Shown here: positions 52,168-60,810 of the stretch, piece by piece
Layout of the letters: every line of letters starts with the position of its first letter
Position numbering within the stretch: the first letter of the stretch is position 1
DNA from: Negadavirga shengliensis
GTDB lineage: Bacteria > Bacteroidota > Bacteroidia > Cytophagales > Cyclobacteriaceae
Assembly: GCF_042652345.1 (NCBI RefSeq)
Contig: NZ_JBHSJJ010000013.1
Coordinates: 1 to 64,000, forward strand
Length of the DNA: 64,000 nucleotides
Direction of reading: 5' to 3'
The notes under the pieces: generated by a model
The model's database searches: none
What the model saw: the letters and a program-made list of their open reading frames with translations, nothing else
What the model was told of the DNA's origin: nothing
Program-made: the position numbers and the translations under genes

Positions 52168-53747
52168 GAATATTGTCTGATGTTTTCGGTTGTTTTTTCT
52201 CCTTTTTTGAAATAGCCATAAATGGTCAACGTTTCGTTTGCCTTTGGTCGGTCAAAGAACAGACTGGCCACATATCCCACCACGAGGACAACCAAGTGAC
52301 TGTATACACCGAGCATGTATTTGTGATGGGGAAAGTTATATTTCCCCAGATCCAGCAGCAGCCTGCTTTCTCCGCCGAAACCCAAAGGGGTAGAGGTCAG
52401 CAAGGCGTATGCAGTAAACAACACACAGACCAACAGACCTATGTAAAGACCCTCTTTATTGGCCCGGCGGCTGAACAGGCCCAGCAGGAAAATTCCCACG
52501 ATGCCGGCTGAAAATATCGCATACAGTTCAAACACCGCACCCAATACCCCCTCTCCTTCCCAGAAAACATACAGCAGGGCCACAAACACGGACGCAAGGC
52601 CGGAAACCAGCACCAGGATCCTTCCCACAAACAATTTCTGCCTGGTGGTGCTTTTGGGTTTAAGCCTTGCATAATAATCTTCCACTCCGACAGCAGCCAG
52701 GCAATTCATATCGGAATCCAGGCTGGAAATGGCCGCCGCCGCTATGGCAGCCACCACCAGGCCCGTCACTCCGATGGGCAGTTCCGTCATGATGAAGTAA
52801 GGAAATACCGCATCCACGGTGGCTCCTCCCGGAAGTATGTTTCCCGAAAATTCATAAAATACATACAAAAGCGACCCAACCAACATGAATAAGGTCCACA
52901 CCGGAACACTGAGAAAAACACCCAAATAGGCGGCGGATTTTGCTTCCTTATCGTTTCTAGCGGTGATGTACCTTTGGACGATGGTTTGGTCGGTACCGTA
53001 TTTTTGTAAGGCATAAAAAACCCCGTTGAGGGCCATGACGGTAAAAGTCAACCGGGTAAGGTTGAAATCATAAGGACCAAAACCTATTTTATCAGTATCC
53101 AAAGCCACTTTTATGGTCTCCATAGGACCTATGGATTGACTGAACAGCAAAATCCCCAGACAAAACAGCCCTCCGCCGATCAGTAAAAACCCCTGGATAA
53201 CGTCCATCCAGATCACTGCCTCAATTCCTCCCAAAAGTGTCAACACAATGATCACAAACCCCAATACACCGATCACTACAAAAATAGATATGTCCAGCAT
53301 GCTGCTCAATGCCAGGCTTACCAGGTAAAGGACCGTGCCCATTTTGGAAAAGTGGGTCAGGATGAAGGCGATGGAACTGTACATCCTGGCGAGGACACCG
53401 AAGCGTTTCTCAAAATATTCATAAGTACTCAGCCCGATGACCTTGCGGAACAGGGGTACAATCACCCAGATGACCATTACCAGCACCAGAGGCACCATCA
53501 ATCCCTGCACCAACAGGATCCAGTTGGACTGATAGGCCGCGCTGGGATACGCCAAAAAGGTGACGCTGCTGATCAGGGTGGCAAAGATAGAAATCCCTAT
53601 GGCCCAGGAAGGAATGCTTCGGCCGCCGGCAAAATAATCTTCACTGCTTTTTTGTCTCTTGGAAAAATATATTCCCATGTAAACAGTAGCCGCCACGGAA
53701 GCCAGGATGATCAAGTGATCCACGATATGCAATCCCTGCCCGTTCAT
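52164..53747 (-). CDS. Sodium:solute symporter (SSS family)
   Basis: A 527-residue membrane transporter. The ATG at 53747 overlaps the aldolase stop (ATGA). The longer frame to 53846 adds a polar, non-SSS leader. About 13 hydrophobic segments begin at HIVDHLIILASVAATVYMGIYF. The motif QKSSEDYFAGGRSIPSWAIGISIFATLISSVTFL is typical of SSS proteins, and ITELPIGVTGLVVAAIAAAAISSLDSDMN holds the Na+ site. It probably imports the acidic sugar metabolised by its neighbours. A related but distinct symporter is at 8537. Confidence 0.88.
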   Translation of the reverse strand: MNGQGLHIVDHLIILASVAATVYMGIYFSKRQKSSEDYFAGGRSIPSWAIGISIFATLISSVTFLAYPSAAYQSNWILLVQGLMVPLVLVMVIWVIVPLFRKVIGLSTYEYFEKRFGVLARMYSSIAFILTHFSKMGTVLYLVSLALSSMLDISIFVVIGVLGFVIIVLTLLGGIEAVIWMDVIQGFLLIGGGLFCLGILLFSQSIGPMETIKVALDTDKIGFGPYDFNLTRLTFTVMALNGVFYALQKYGTDQTIVQRYITARNDKEAKSAAYLGVFLSVPVWTLFMLVGSLLYVFYEFSGNILPGGATVDAVFPYFIMTELPIGVTGLVVAAIAAAAISSLDSDMNCLAAVGVEDYYARLKPKSTTRQKLFVGRILVLVSGLASVFVALLYVFWEGEGVLGAVFELYAIFSAGIVGIFLLGLFSRRANKEGLYIGLLVCVLFTAYALLTSTPLGFGGESRLLLDLGKYNFPHHKYMLGVYSHLVVLVVGYVASLFFDRPKANETLTIYGYFKKGEKTTENIRQYS

Positions 53748-54658
53748 GTTTTGCGACCGGTTTGAAAATCTTTCCATTGTGACCGTACCTGTTCTGCCAT
53801 CCGGCTGTCCAGCATGGTCAGGGGCGGCTTCATAAAAGGCCTGCAAAAGCTTCTTTCCTGCATCAGCAGTTTTAACGCAGCCAAGGATTGGCCCAGGGTT
53901 TTATTGGCCTGATAGATGCCGGCCACCCCGTCTGTCATTTTTTGGTAGTGTGAGGCGGTATCCCAGTCTTCCGCCAACGCTGCCTCGTAGAGTGCCCGGT
54001 ACATTTCCGGTACCAGATTACCCGTACTGGGCACCACCCCGTCGGCACCCAACATCAAACTTTTCACGGTGGCTGCTCCCCATCCGCAGAAGTAAGAAAA
54101 TTCCTCATTGTCTTTGAACCTTTCAATGGCCTTTCGCAGGCGTGTTTCGTCCCGTTCGGAATCCTTCAGCCCCTTGATATGGGGATGTCCGCTCAGTTCA
54201 TCAATAATTTCCAACGGAATGGACATCTGTGTGGTGGCTTTGATGTTATAAATAAACAATGGGCCCTCAAGTGCGTCCGCCAGTTTTTCAAAATGACCCT
54301 TCATCTGTTCCGGGGTAAGTAGGTAATAGCCCGGTAGTGTAGCCACCACTGCATCCGCCCCCAGATCCAGGTAATTTCTGGCCTGTGACACCTGCTGACA
54401 AACCTCATTTTGGACCACTCCTGCATATATTTGTTGGTTGGCGGATTTTTGGGATACCACAGCCCGCAGCATGGCCAATCTTTCCCCATTCGAAAAGGAA
54501 GCCGATTCACCGGTGGTCCCCATGACCAGTGGAGAAATGTTGTTTTGGACGAAAGCCGTCATGATGCTGCCGACGGCCTCCTGGTCGATATCCCCTTTTG
54601 CCGTCAATGGCGTCACCATCGGCACCACAATACCCCCATATTTTTTGGTCATTTTCAT
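53744..54658 (-). CDS. Dihydrodipicolinate synthase/aldolase family protein (DapA-like)
   Basis: A 304-residue class I aldolase of the DapA/NAL/KDG group. It has VMGTTGESASFSNGER (GTTGE at 47-51), a proton-relay tyrosine in PLFIYNIKA (Y137), and the Schiff-base lysine in HIKGLKDSE (likely K165). In a catabolic operon this is more probably a 2-keto-3-deoxy-acid aldolase or related enzyme than lysine synthesis. It could split a keto-deoxy acid produced from unsaturated uronate. It overlaps the propeller gene (ATGA) and the symporter gene, so the set is translationally coupled. Confidence 0.85.
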   Translation of the reverse strand: MKMTKKYGGIVVPMVTPLTAKGDIDQEAVGSIMTAFVQNNISPLVMGTTGESASFSNGERLAMLRAVVSQKSANQQIYAGVVQNEVCQQVSQARNYLDLGADAVVATLPGYYLLTPEQMKGHFEKLADALEGPLFIYNIKATTQMSIPLEIIDELSGHPHIKGLKDSERDETRLRKAIERFKDNEEFSYFCGWGAATVKSLMLGADGVVPSTGNLVPEMYRALYEAALAEDWDTASHYQKMTDGVAGIYQANKTLGQSLAALKLLMQERSFCRPFMKPPLTMLDSRMAEQVRSQWKDFQTGRKT

Positions 54659-56502
54659 TCGGACGAAGTAAAGAGCGAAGAGACAAAATACACCGCTTCT
54701 GGATCCATGGCTCCGGCGTTTTCCAGATCGTAATCCGGGTCGGTAGGGGTGTCGGGATTGGGAAAATACCGCTGGGTACCTGTGCGGAACACCACCCGCT
54801 CAAAAGCGTCTACAGGGGCAAAAAAAATCCTTCTTCCCTTTTCCTGGCCGTTGATTTTTACCCCATATGATCTTGTGGACACGTCCATGTCCAGTTCTAT
54901 CCGGTAGTTTTTGTCTTTTTCATAGTTGTCAAAACTCCCGAGTCGATAACCTGCCCGGTATTTGATGACACCGTCCCCATCAAACAGCAACTGCACGGCA
55001 GGGCGGCCTTTGCCGTCCTGAAACTCGATCTGCAACTGCCCATGGTCATCCTGACCAGCCTCCACCTCAAAGCTCACCTGCAGTTGCTCGCTTCTCGGGA
55101 TTATCCTTTCCGCCTTGGCATAATCGAAGGGGTCTTTGTCTCTAAGAGCAAGCGTTTTTTTAGCATCTTTTTCCTCAATTCCCACAGGCCCCCATATTAA
55201 ACTGTAGATGTTCCAATCGGCAAGCGCCTCCGATTCAGGCATTTGTGCAAAATCATCCTTGGCATGGCCGGTTGGTTCGCCTGTGACCGGTACCGGCACA
55301 GAGGCTACCCAGATGTCCTCTTTGTTCACGCTGTAGGTGATCCAAAGATTGCCGTCGGGCGGTGTGCCGTTGCCTTCCAAAATACCCCTCACATATTGCG
55401 GCCCATAGGACTTGTAGTTGCCTCCATAGCGCATGGAGGTGATTTCCCCATGAACCAGTAGCAGATCGTGGTATTCCAACCCATCATCGCTGGTGGAAAT
55501 GGCCAGGGGCCAGCGATATTCCGAGGGATTGTATACCAGGGCAAAGCGGTCATCGGACGTCCTTTTCCCCCATATTTTGGCATTGCTGTTGACCACGCCG
55601 GGCGCCCGGACCGGGTCATATTGCCAAGTCTTTCCGCCATCATCACTGATGCTGGTGAGGGCATGCTTCCACAAGCCCACTACCCTGCCATCATCCAGAT
55701 GATAGTAGCTAAAAGCTTTGAACTGTTTTTTTAAAGGTATCAAAGGATCATCCCTGTCGGCTTCCTCTACCCATTGCTGCGTCATTAGGGGCTTGGCCAT
55801 CAGCTCCTCACAGGCCTTCACAAATCCCTTGTCTTTGCTCTTCTTATAAAACGGAAATTCCGATAATTTCTGGTCCCAAGAAGCATTGTGGCGGATAAAA
55901 TAAATAGGGCCAAAACTCCCATCTTCATAGATTTCCCTGACCACCCGGCCAATGCCTTTGCCGTCATTGGGACTGTCTTTCGCATCCATGGCAATGCCGT
56001 AATATCCCAAGGCCAACAACCGGTTGTCTTGGGAAACAAAAAAGCCCATCCGCTGATGCATGACGGCCTGTAGGTTATCGGCCACAGCGTCATGGCCCTC
56101 TTTCTGGTACCCATCCGGGATATCGTAAATGGGAAACAGCACTTGCGGTTTGCTCCAGGAAACGCCGTCTTTTGAAGTCGACAAAAATGTCTGGCTGGGA
56201 GGAATGTGTTCTCCGGCCGGATCACTGAGGTAGTTGACATAAAAGGTGTCGTTCCAATAGGCGATCATCGGCGCATGGTTATACGTCCAGCCAAAACCGT
56301 CCGCTTCCGCGGGCCGGGAACGGTTGGCCCGCATGATCTGTCGTGTATGCGTCCCGATGGCCGGTCGCAATTGGCCATGGTGGTAATCTATTCTGGAAAG
56401 GGTGTTTCCGGTGTATTTCAAAGTATCCTGCCCAAAAGCGTCAAAGACGAACAACACTGTCCAGCCAATACTGAGCAAACTTATCTGGAGTAAATTTTTC
56501 AT
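54655..56502 (-). CDS. Secreted beta-propeller enzyme (GH145/PL24-25-like or BNR)
   Basis: A protein of about 615 residues with a signal peptide (LLQISLLSIGWTVLFVFDAFG). The ATG at 56502 is used, since the longer frame relies on TTG. Blade-like segments occur: GFGWTYNHAPMIAYWNDTFYVNYLSDPAGE, SQTFLSTSKDGVSWSKPQVLF, YEDGSFGPIYFIRHNASW, HALTSISDDGGKTWQYDP and LAISTSDDGLEYHDL. A C-terminal concanavalin-like beta-sandwich follows (about 430-600). The architecture recalls seven-bladed rhamnosidase or lyase families from plant and algal glycan loci. The histidine in NHAPMIAYW is a candidate active-site residue. Family assignment is uncertain. Confidence 0.62.
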   Translation of the reverse strand: MKNLLQISLLSIGWTVLFVFDAFGQDTLKYTGNTLSRIDYHHGQLRPAIGTHTRQIMRANRSRPAEADGFGWTYNHAPMIAYWNDTFYVNYLSDPAGEHIPPSQTFLSTSKDGVSWSKPQVLFPIYDIPDGYQKEGHDAVADNLQAVMHQRMGFFVSQDNRLLALGYYGIAMDAKDSPNDGKGIGRVVREIYEDGSFGPIYFIRHNASWDQKLSEFPFYKKSKDKGFVKACEELMAKPLMTQQWVEEADRDDPLIPLKKQFKAFSYYHLDDGRVVGLWKHALTSISDDGGKTWQYDPVRAPGVVNSNAKIWGKRTSDDRFALVYNPSEYRWPLAISTSDDGLEYHDLLLVHGEITSMRYGGNYKSYGPQYVRGILEGNGTPPDGNLWITYSVNKEDIWVASVPVPVTGEPTGHAKDDFAQMPESEALADWNIYSLIWGPVGIEEKDAKKTLALRDKDPFDYAKAERIIPRSEQLQVSFEVEAGQDDHGQLQIEFQDGKGRPAVQLLFDGDGVIKYRAGYRLGSFDNYEKDKNYRIELDMDVSTRSYGVKINGQEKGRRIFFAPVDAFERVVFRTGTQRYFPNPDTPTDPDYDLENAGAMDPEAVYFVSSLFTSSE

Positions 56503-56866
56503 TGAGACATTCTTCAATTTAAATATGCAGGGAAGCTTTAATATATCAAAAACACTGGGTACAAGACCAATATGAGCAGTGTACTAAATTGGGCTTCAAT
56601 TTAATACCGAAAGCCGGTCATTTCCTTCCTGCACATTCCCGTCTGGGGGAAATTCCTGCACGCTGTTGTTCACCAATTCCGTCCATTGCCTTATACCAAT
56701 AGGCGGTGTTCCCACAAGCAGATTTGGTATGGGTTGGTTTATTTTTCACCTTATCATTTGATTACTTTGCCCAATTTCTTTAAAAACAAGTTTCCTTCAT
56801 TTGGCCAAAAATAATCTGTGCGCATCTGTATAATCAGTGGTTTATGTCAGTAACCAAGCATTCAAC
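56503..56866. other. Intergenic gap without a gene
   Basis: No open frame or hairpin here convinces me. An AATCTGTGCGCATCTGTATAATC stretch near 56811 resembles edges of the interspersed repeats. The gap is the largest break within the right-hand minus-strand operon and may hold a secondary promoter for the catabolic genes. Confidence 0.35.
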
Positions 56867-59800
56867 CTAAGGTCCGACAGCTCCGTGGGTTTCATGAATT
56901 GCCCTGATCCATACCACACAGTCGTTTTTATCCGGCATTTTCACAGTAATGTTTTTGCCCCCCAAGACCGATTCCTGCTTTTTAGGCACTCCCTCCTTGG
57001 GATCTATCCATAATATTTCGAAAGGATGTGGATAGGCGCTCAGGTCCAAGGTTAAGGTCTGGTCTGTTGGACAATAAAAGAGGTAGTTTTCTCCTTCCTC
57101 GGCCATTTCCCAAACACCATAGGCCTTGTCAGAGGAGGTCCTGGCCTCCATCTTTGCCAAAGCTTGATTAAAACCTTCCACTTGTAGAGAAGGCAGTGCA
57201 GGCAAAGAGCCTCCTGCAAACAGCACAGCCCAGCCAAACCGCTCAGCACCCGGCGTGTTGTAAACCACTGCTTTCTCAGGGTACTTTTCCCTCATCTCCC
57301 TCACGGCCCGGAATACCTGCCCCATTGTTTCCTTACCGGGTTTCAATTGCCGGGCATGTTGACGGGGAGCCAGGTGCCTGCCACCTTCCGGTGCATACAT
57401 CGATCCGTCTTCCTGATAATGCCAGTATCGGATATCAACAACGTCCACCAATTCCGCCCATTCAGATTGTTCGAGAAGGGCATCTTGAACGTCTCTGGTG
57501 ACGCCCAAACCTATAAGGGCATTTTTTCCTGTTTCCGTTTGCCAATCCCGGATAGTTTCCAGCCAAAATTCCGCGAAGTGCAAAGGTCCTGTGTACTCCG
57601 CACTGGTCAGATGCAGCACATTGCCCCTGCCGTCAAAATTATCCAAGCACTGTCTGATATATTGCTGATGCAGATATTTTCTATGAGGATGGTCCACATC
57701 GTAAAACTGCTTGTCGAGAAATATCCGCTTGTCCCCGGCATAGGGCGGGGGTTCCGGGAAACCCGTATCGTTGATGTTATTGGCCGGTCTCCAGGGTGAA
57801 TCCGCCCAATGGGCCCCGGCTTCCAATATGTTGTGCTGAAAATAATGCTGATGGATCAGTACCAACCCTTTCTCTTCACCCAAGGAGGCAAACTCCCAGA
57901 GCCTTTCCCAATACCAGGGGTTATAGCGGGTAAGATCATATTTGCTCAAGCCATCCCAGGCTGTTCCCTCACCGGTACGGGCAAAGGGCTGCTCGTAGAA
58001 TGGCGCCCACACATCGCCGTCCATTCGTCTGGTGCGCTCATGATCATCCCGCCGGCGATCGTACCAAAGGCCATAATTGTGGTCTACCGACACAAAGCCC
58101 CGGATGAGCAGGCTGTCGGCCATCTCTTGCAGGTTATCCGTGAGGCCTCTGCCCTCCCTCCCTGGTACAAAGCGGGTAATATGCGGCTTGGCGGCCTCCA
58201 CATCACGGTCTCTAAGGCTGCCCCGCCACCAGGACACATCCAGCTTTTTTCCTGTCAGCAGTTGGTCGCCGTAGACCAGCCTTCCGTCCTGAATGCTGAC
58301 GGTCCCTGGAAGCTCTTGAGCCGGAGCTGAATCTGTCTCAACCGTTATCTCCTGTGCACCTTTGTGAGAGATGGGTATGGGACTCCTCTCTTTCGCCAGG
58401 CCTATCCATTCGGCAAAAGTCAGGGGTGTAATCGCTGCTGCCTGCGTCAGTTGCTGGGCCTGTTCGTAAGTAGGGCTGGTAGAAGCCTCGGTATCCATGG
58501 CCCTCAAATGGGCGTCTTGGGGCAATTCCTCCAGCCTTTCTTCCAATTGGGCATAATAGAGGCTCCTGGGCTTGATATGGTTATTGGTATTTTCCCAGAG
58601 GCCGTTTCCGGAAAACTGGCCCCAGGTGCCATAAGCCCAATTGTAGGCGAAGGGCGGTGAATGGCATTCCACCAAAGCGGCTGCAGCCTGCCAAAACATG
58701 TTGTTGCCCCCTGTCCATCCGGCACCCCGGCCATCCTGCCCGCGGTTTTTAAAACTCAGGGCATGGCCATCAATTTGCACGTTGTCAAACAAAGCCCCGG
58801 TGCTCCATCCTTCGATGCCGCCACTCAGGTGGTGCGGCAAATGGGATTCGCACTCGACAAAGACATTGGGGCCGGCGGCATTCAAGCCCACCGCAAAATC
58901 GTGATAGCCCTGTTCGGCGTAACAACGCTGAAAAAGTACCTGTTGCCCTTGTGTATAGAAGGTATATCTCCGCTGGCCCCCGATTTCCGATATGGGCTGA
59001 AAGGATCTGCAGTCCTCCACCGTGATCTTTTTGGCAGAATTTCTCAAGGCCACGGCAGAACCCGCAAAGTGCCAAAAGTCCACTTGTCGGACCCATGCAT
59101 TTTCCACATTTTCCACGGTCACCCCCATCCAGCGGTGGTCTTCATCCTTGAGGTTGTCTGTGTCAAATTCGGATTTCAGCGTCAGGTTTTCCAACCCCAC
59201 CTGACTGATCCTTCCCGGCCAGTGATAGGTCATCACTTCGGCACCGCCAAACGCTTTATCCAATCCCATCATCAATGGCGCATCCAGTGTCAATGTAGTT
59301 CCCTGTATATCCGTGATTTTTCTGTCCCAGGACAAGTCGTGGTCACCCGGCTTCCAACCCAGCCAACCTGTTTCGCCACCGAATTCATTCATACCCATCT
59401 TATCTATCCAGGCTTGTGTGGACGGCCTGCGTATCAACACTTGCTGACCAACCTTAAATAACCCGGGTTCGGCCACTTCAATTTCCAGGGCATTTAGAGG
59501 GACATACGCTTGTTCGATGAGTTGGGAATGACCTATGACCCTGTCTCCAGCCCCCTTAATTTTTACCAGCATATTTCTGCTTTTTCCTGTACCCAGGAGC
59601 GTGGTTCCCGCGTCTCCGATGCCGCTGCCTCTTAAAACCACGCCGCCGTGCTCCAGTTCTATTATGCCTGATACCAAAAATGTCCCCCGGTCCAACAGAA
59701 CCGCCCCCCGTATTCCACTTTCGTCTTTTGGCAAACGGCCTACTTGATCCAAAGCCGCCTGAATAAGGCGGGTGGCATCTCCTTCCGCATGTGGGATAAA

Positions 59801-60019
59801 TATCTGTATGGGTACATTTGGAATGGATTTTTCCCCCGCCTCATACCCGCTGTATGAATAATCCGGGATTCGATCGCCATTGGGGGCCGGTTCATAATCC
59901 AGTTTATCATTTCGGAATTCTATCGTAGGAACGGCTACCGGATCCTGGCAAAAAGCATCGGTCTGCCGTCCTAAAAAAAACACTGTCATCAACAAACCAA
60001 TATAAAAGTCTTTTCTCAT
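56867..60019 (-). CDS. Two-domain secreted protein: pectate-lyase-like beta-helix plus DUF6298-type C-terminal domain
   Basis: About 1050 residues, start at 60019 giving a signal peptide (FYIGLLMTVFFLGRQTDAFC). The N-terminal half is a beta helix of the pectate_lyase_3 type (GAVLLDRGTFLVSGIIELEHGGVVLRGSG, rungs such as RQVDFWHFAGSAVALRNSAKKITVEDCRSF). The C-terminal half from about residue 600 looks like a TIM barrel: PHITRFVPGREGRGLTDNL, YNPWYWERLWEFASLGEEKGLVLIHQHYFQHN, NVLHLTSAEYTGPLHFAEFW, VVDIRYWHYQEDG. I recall this as DUF6298. Aromatic and acidic residues at strand ends suggest catalysis, but no activity is established. It shares the operon with a PL1 lyase and DUF3826. Confidence 0.72.
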   Translation of the reverse strand: MRKDFYIGLLMTVFFLGRQTDAFCQDPVAVPTIEFRNDKLDYEPAPNGDRIPDYSYSGYEAGEKSIPNVPIQIFIPHAEGDATRLIQAALDQVGRLPKDESGIRGAVLLDRGTFLVSGIIELEHGGVVLRGSGIGDAGTTLLGTGKSRNMLVKIKGAGDRVIGHSQLIEQAYVPLNALEIEVAEPGLFKVGQQVLIRRPSTQAWIDKMGMNEFGGETGWLGWKPGDHDLSWDRKITDIQGTTLTLDAPLMMGLDKAFGGAEVMTYHWPGRISQVGLENLTLKSEFDTDNLKDEDHRWMGVTVENVENAWVRQVDFWHFAGSAVALRNSAKKITVEDCRSFQPISEIGGQRRYTFYTQGQQVLFQRCYAEQGYHDFAVGLNAAGPNVFVECESHLPHHLSGGIEGWSTGALFDNVQIDGHALSFKNRGQDGRGAGWTGGNNMFWQAAAALVECHSPPFAYNWAYGTWGQFSGNGLWENTNNHIKPRSLYYAQLEERLEELPQDAHLRAMDTEASTSPTYEQAQQLTQAAAITPLTFAEWIGLAKERSPIPISHKGAQEITVETDSAPAQELPGTVSIQDGRLVYGDQLLTGKKLDVSWWRGSLRDRDVEAAKPHITRFVPGREGRGLTDNLQEMADSLLIRGFVSVDHNYGLWYDRRRDDHERTRRMDGDVWAPFYEQPFARTGEGTAWDGLSKYDLTRYNPWYWERLWEFASLGEEKGLVLIHQHYFQHNILEAGAHWADSPWRPANNINDTGFPEPPPYAGDKRIFLDKQFYDVDHPHRKYLHQQYIRQCLDNFDGRGNVLHLTSAEYTGPLHFAEFWLETIRDWQTETGKNALIGLGVTRDVQDALLEQSEWAELVDVVDIRYWHYQEDGSMYAPEGGRHLAPRQHARQLKPGKETMGQVFRAVREMREKYPEKAVVYNTPGAERFGWAVLFAGGSLPALPSLQVEGFNQALAKMEARTSSDKAYGVWEMAEEGENYLFYCPTDQTLTLDLSAYPHPFEILWIDPKEGVPKKQESVLGGKNITVKMPDKNDCVVWIRAIHETHGAVGP

Positions 60020-60127
60020 GTGTTTGCGGTACGGGGTTTTATTGTGAAAGCTGAGAAACTTTAAATAGGGAAAAGGGAATGAAAACCCCATTCCCTGGAT
60101 ATGATCTATTTGTGCTATCTTATTCCT

Positions 60128-60781
60128 TCATTTACTCATGGCGGCTTCCATTGTTTCGCTGGCTTTTTTCAAATCATAGCCTTCCGCTGCCAGGTAGTTG
60201 TTGATCCTGCCTTTGTATTTGCCAAACCAGCCATGTTTCTTTTTGGAAGTCCCTGCCATCATGGCTTTTTCGCGGGCTTCGATAAGATTTTCCCAAATAT
60301 GTTCCCTTTGGGCCGCCGTGAGCTCCGGGAGCATCTGCAAATAAACTTTATAGGTGTTGGGCGCCACGCTGTAGGTCAGGCCGTCTTTTACTTTGGCGAT
60401 CTGCTCCCCATCCAGATCATGGGAAAGCCCGGTAATAAAGGACCGCTTTAGTTGATCTGACTCCTTCTCCGATTTTTTGCTCAGCTTGTCAAGCTTTTTT
60501 TTCAGCTTGTCCGGGTTTGCTTTCCATTTTTCTTTGGTACCGGCTTTTCTGCCATCCTGCTTTTCATGCAGATCACTCAAATCCCTGTATTGTTTGGCGA
60601 TGGTTTGTTTGACACTTTCCCGGGTTACAGGGTCAGTTATGTCCAGCGTGGCAACAATCTTGTCCGCCCTTTCGAGCGTGACGTTGATATAATCCGAATC
60701 CCACTCTTGGGCAAAGGCCCTGGGAAATGTTCCCCATAACAGCAGGATAACAGCGGTTAAAATGATTTGAGGTCTTTTCAT
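60128..60781 (-). CDS. DUF3826 domain secreted protein
   Basis: A 217-residue protein with a signal peptide (IILTAVILLLWGTFPRAFA). The start at 60781 is preferred to the upstream frame, whose extra 35 residues are polar. The mature part is helical and charged, with a lysine-rich stretch (GTKEKWKANPDKLKKKLDKLSKKSEKE) and a C-terminal WFGKYKGRINNYLAAEGYDLKKASETM. It matches DUF3826, a Bacteroidota family of unknown function that recurs near pectin lyases. Placement between the beta-helix fusion and PL1 suggests an accessory role in pectin use. Confidence 0.72.
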   Translation of the reverse strand: MKRPQIILTAVILLLWGTFPRAFAQEWDSDYINVTLERADKIVATLDITDPVTRESVKQTIAKQYRDLSDLHEKQDGRKAGTKEKWKANPDKLKKKLDKLSKKSEKESDQLKRSFITGLSHDLDGEQIAKVKDGLTYSVAPNTYKVYLQMLPELTAAQREHIWENLIEAREKAMMAGTSKKKHGWFGKYKGRINNYLAAEGYDLKKASETMEAAMSK

Positions 60782-60810
60782 GGATATTTGGAAAAAGGTT
60801 GTTACTGCAA

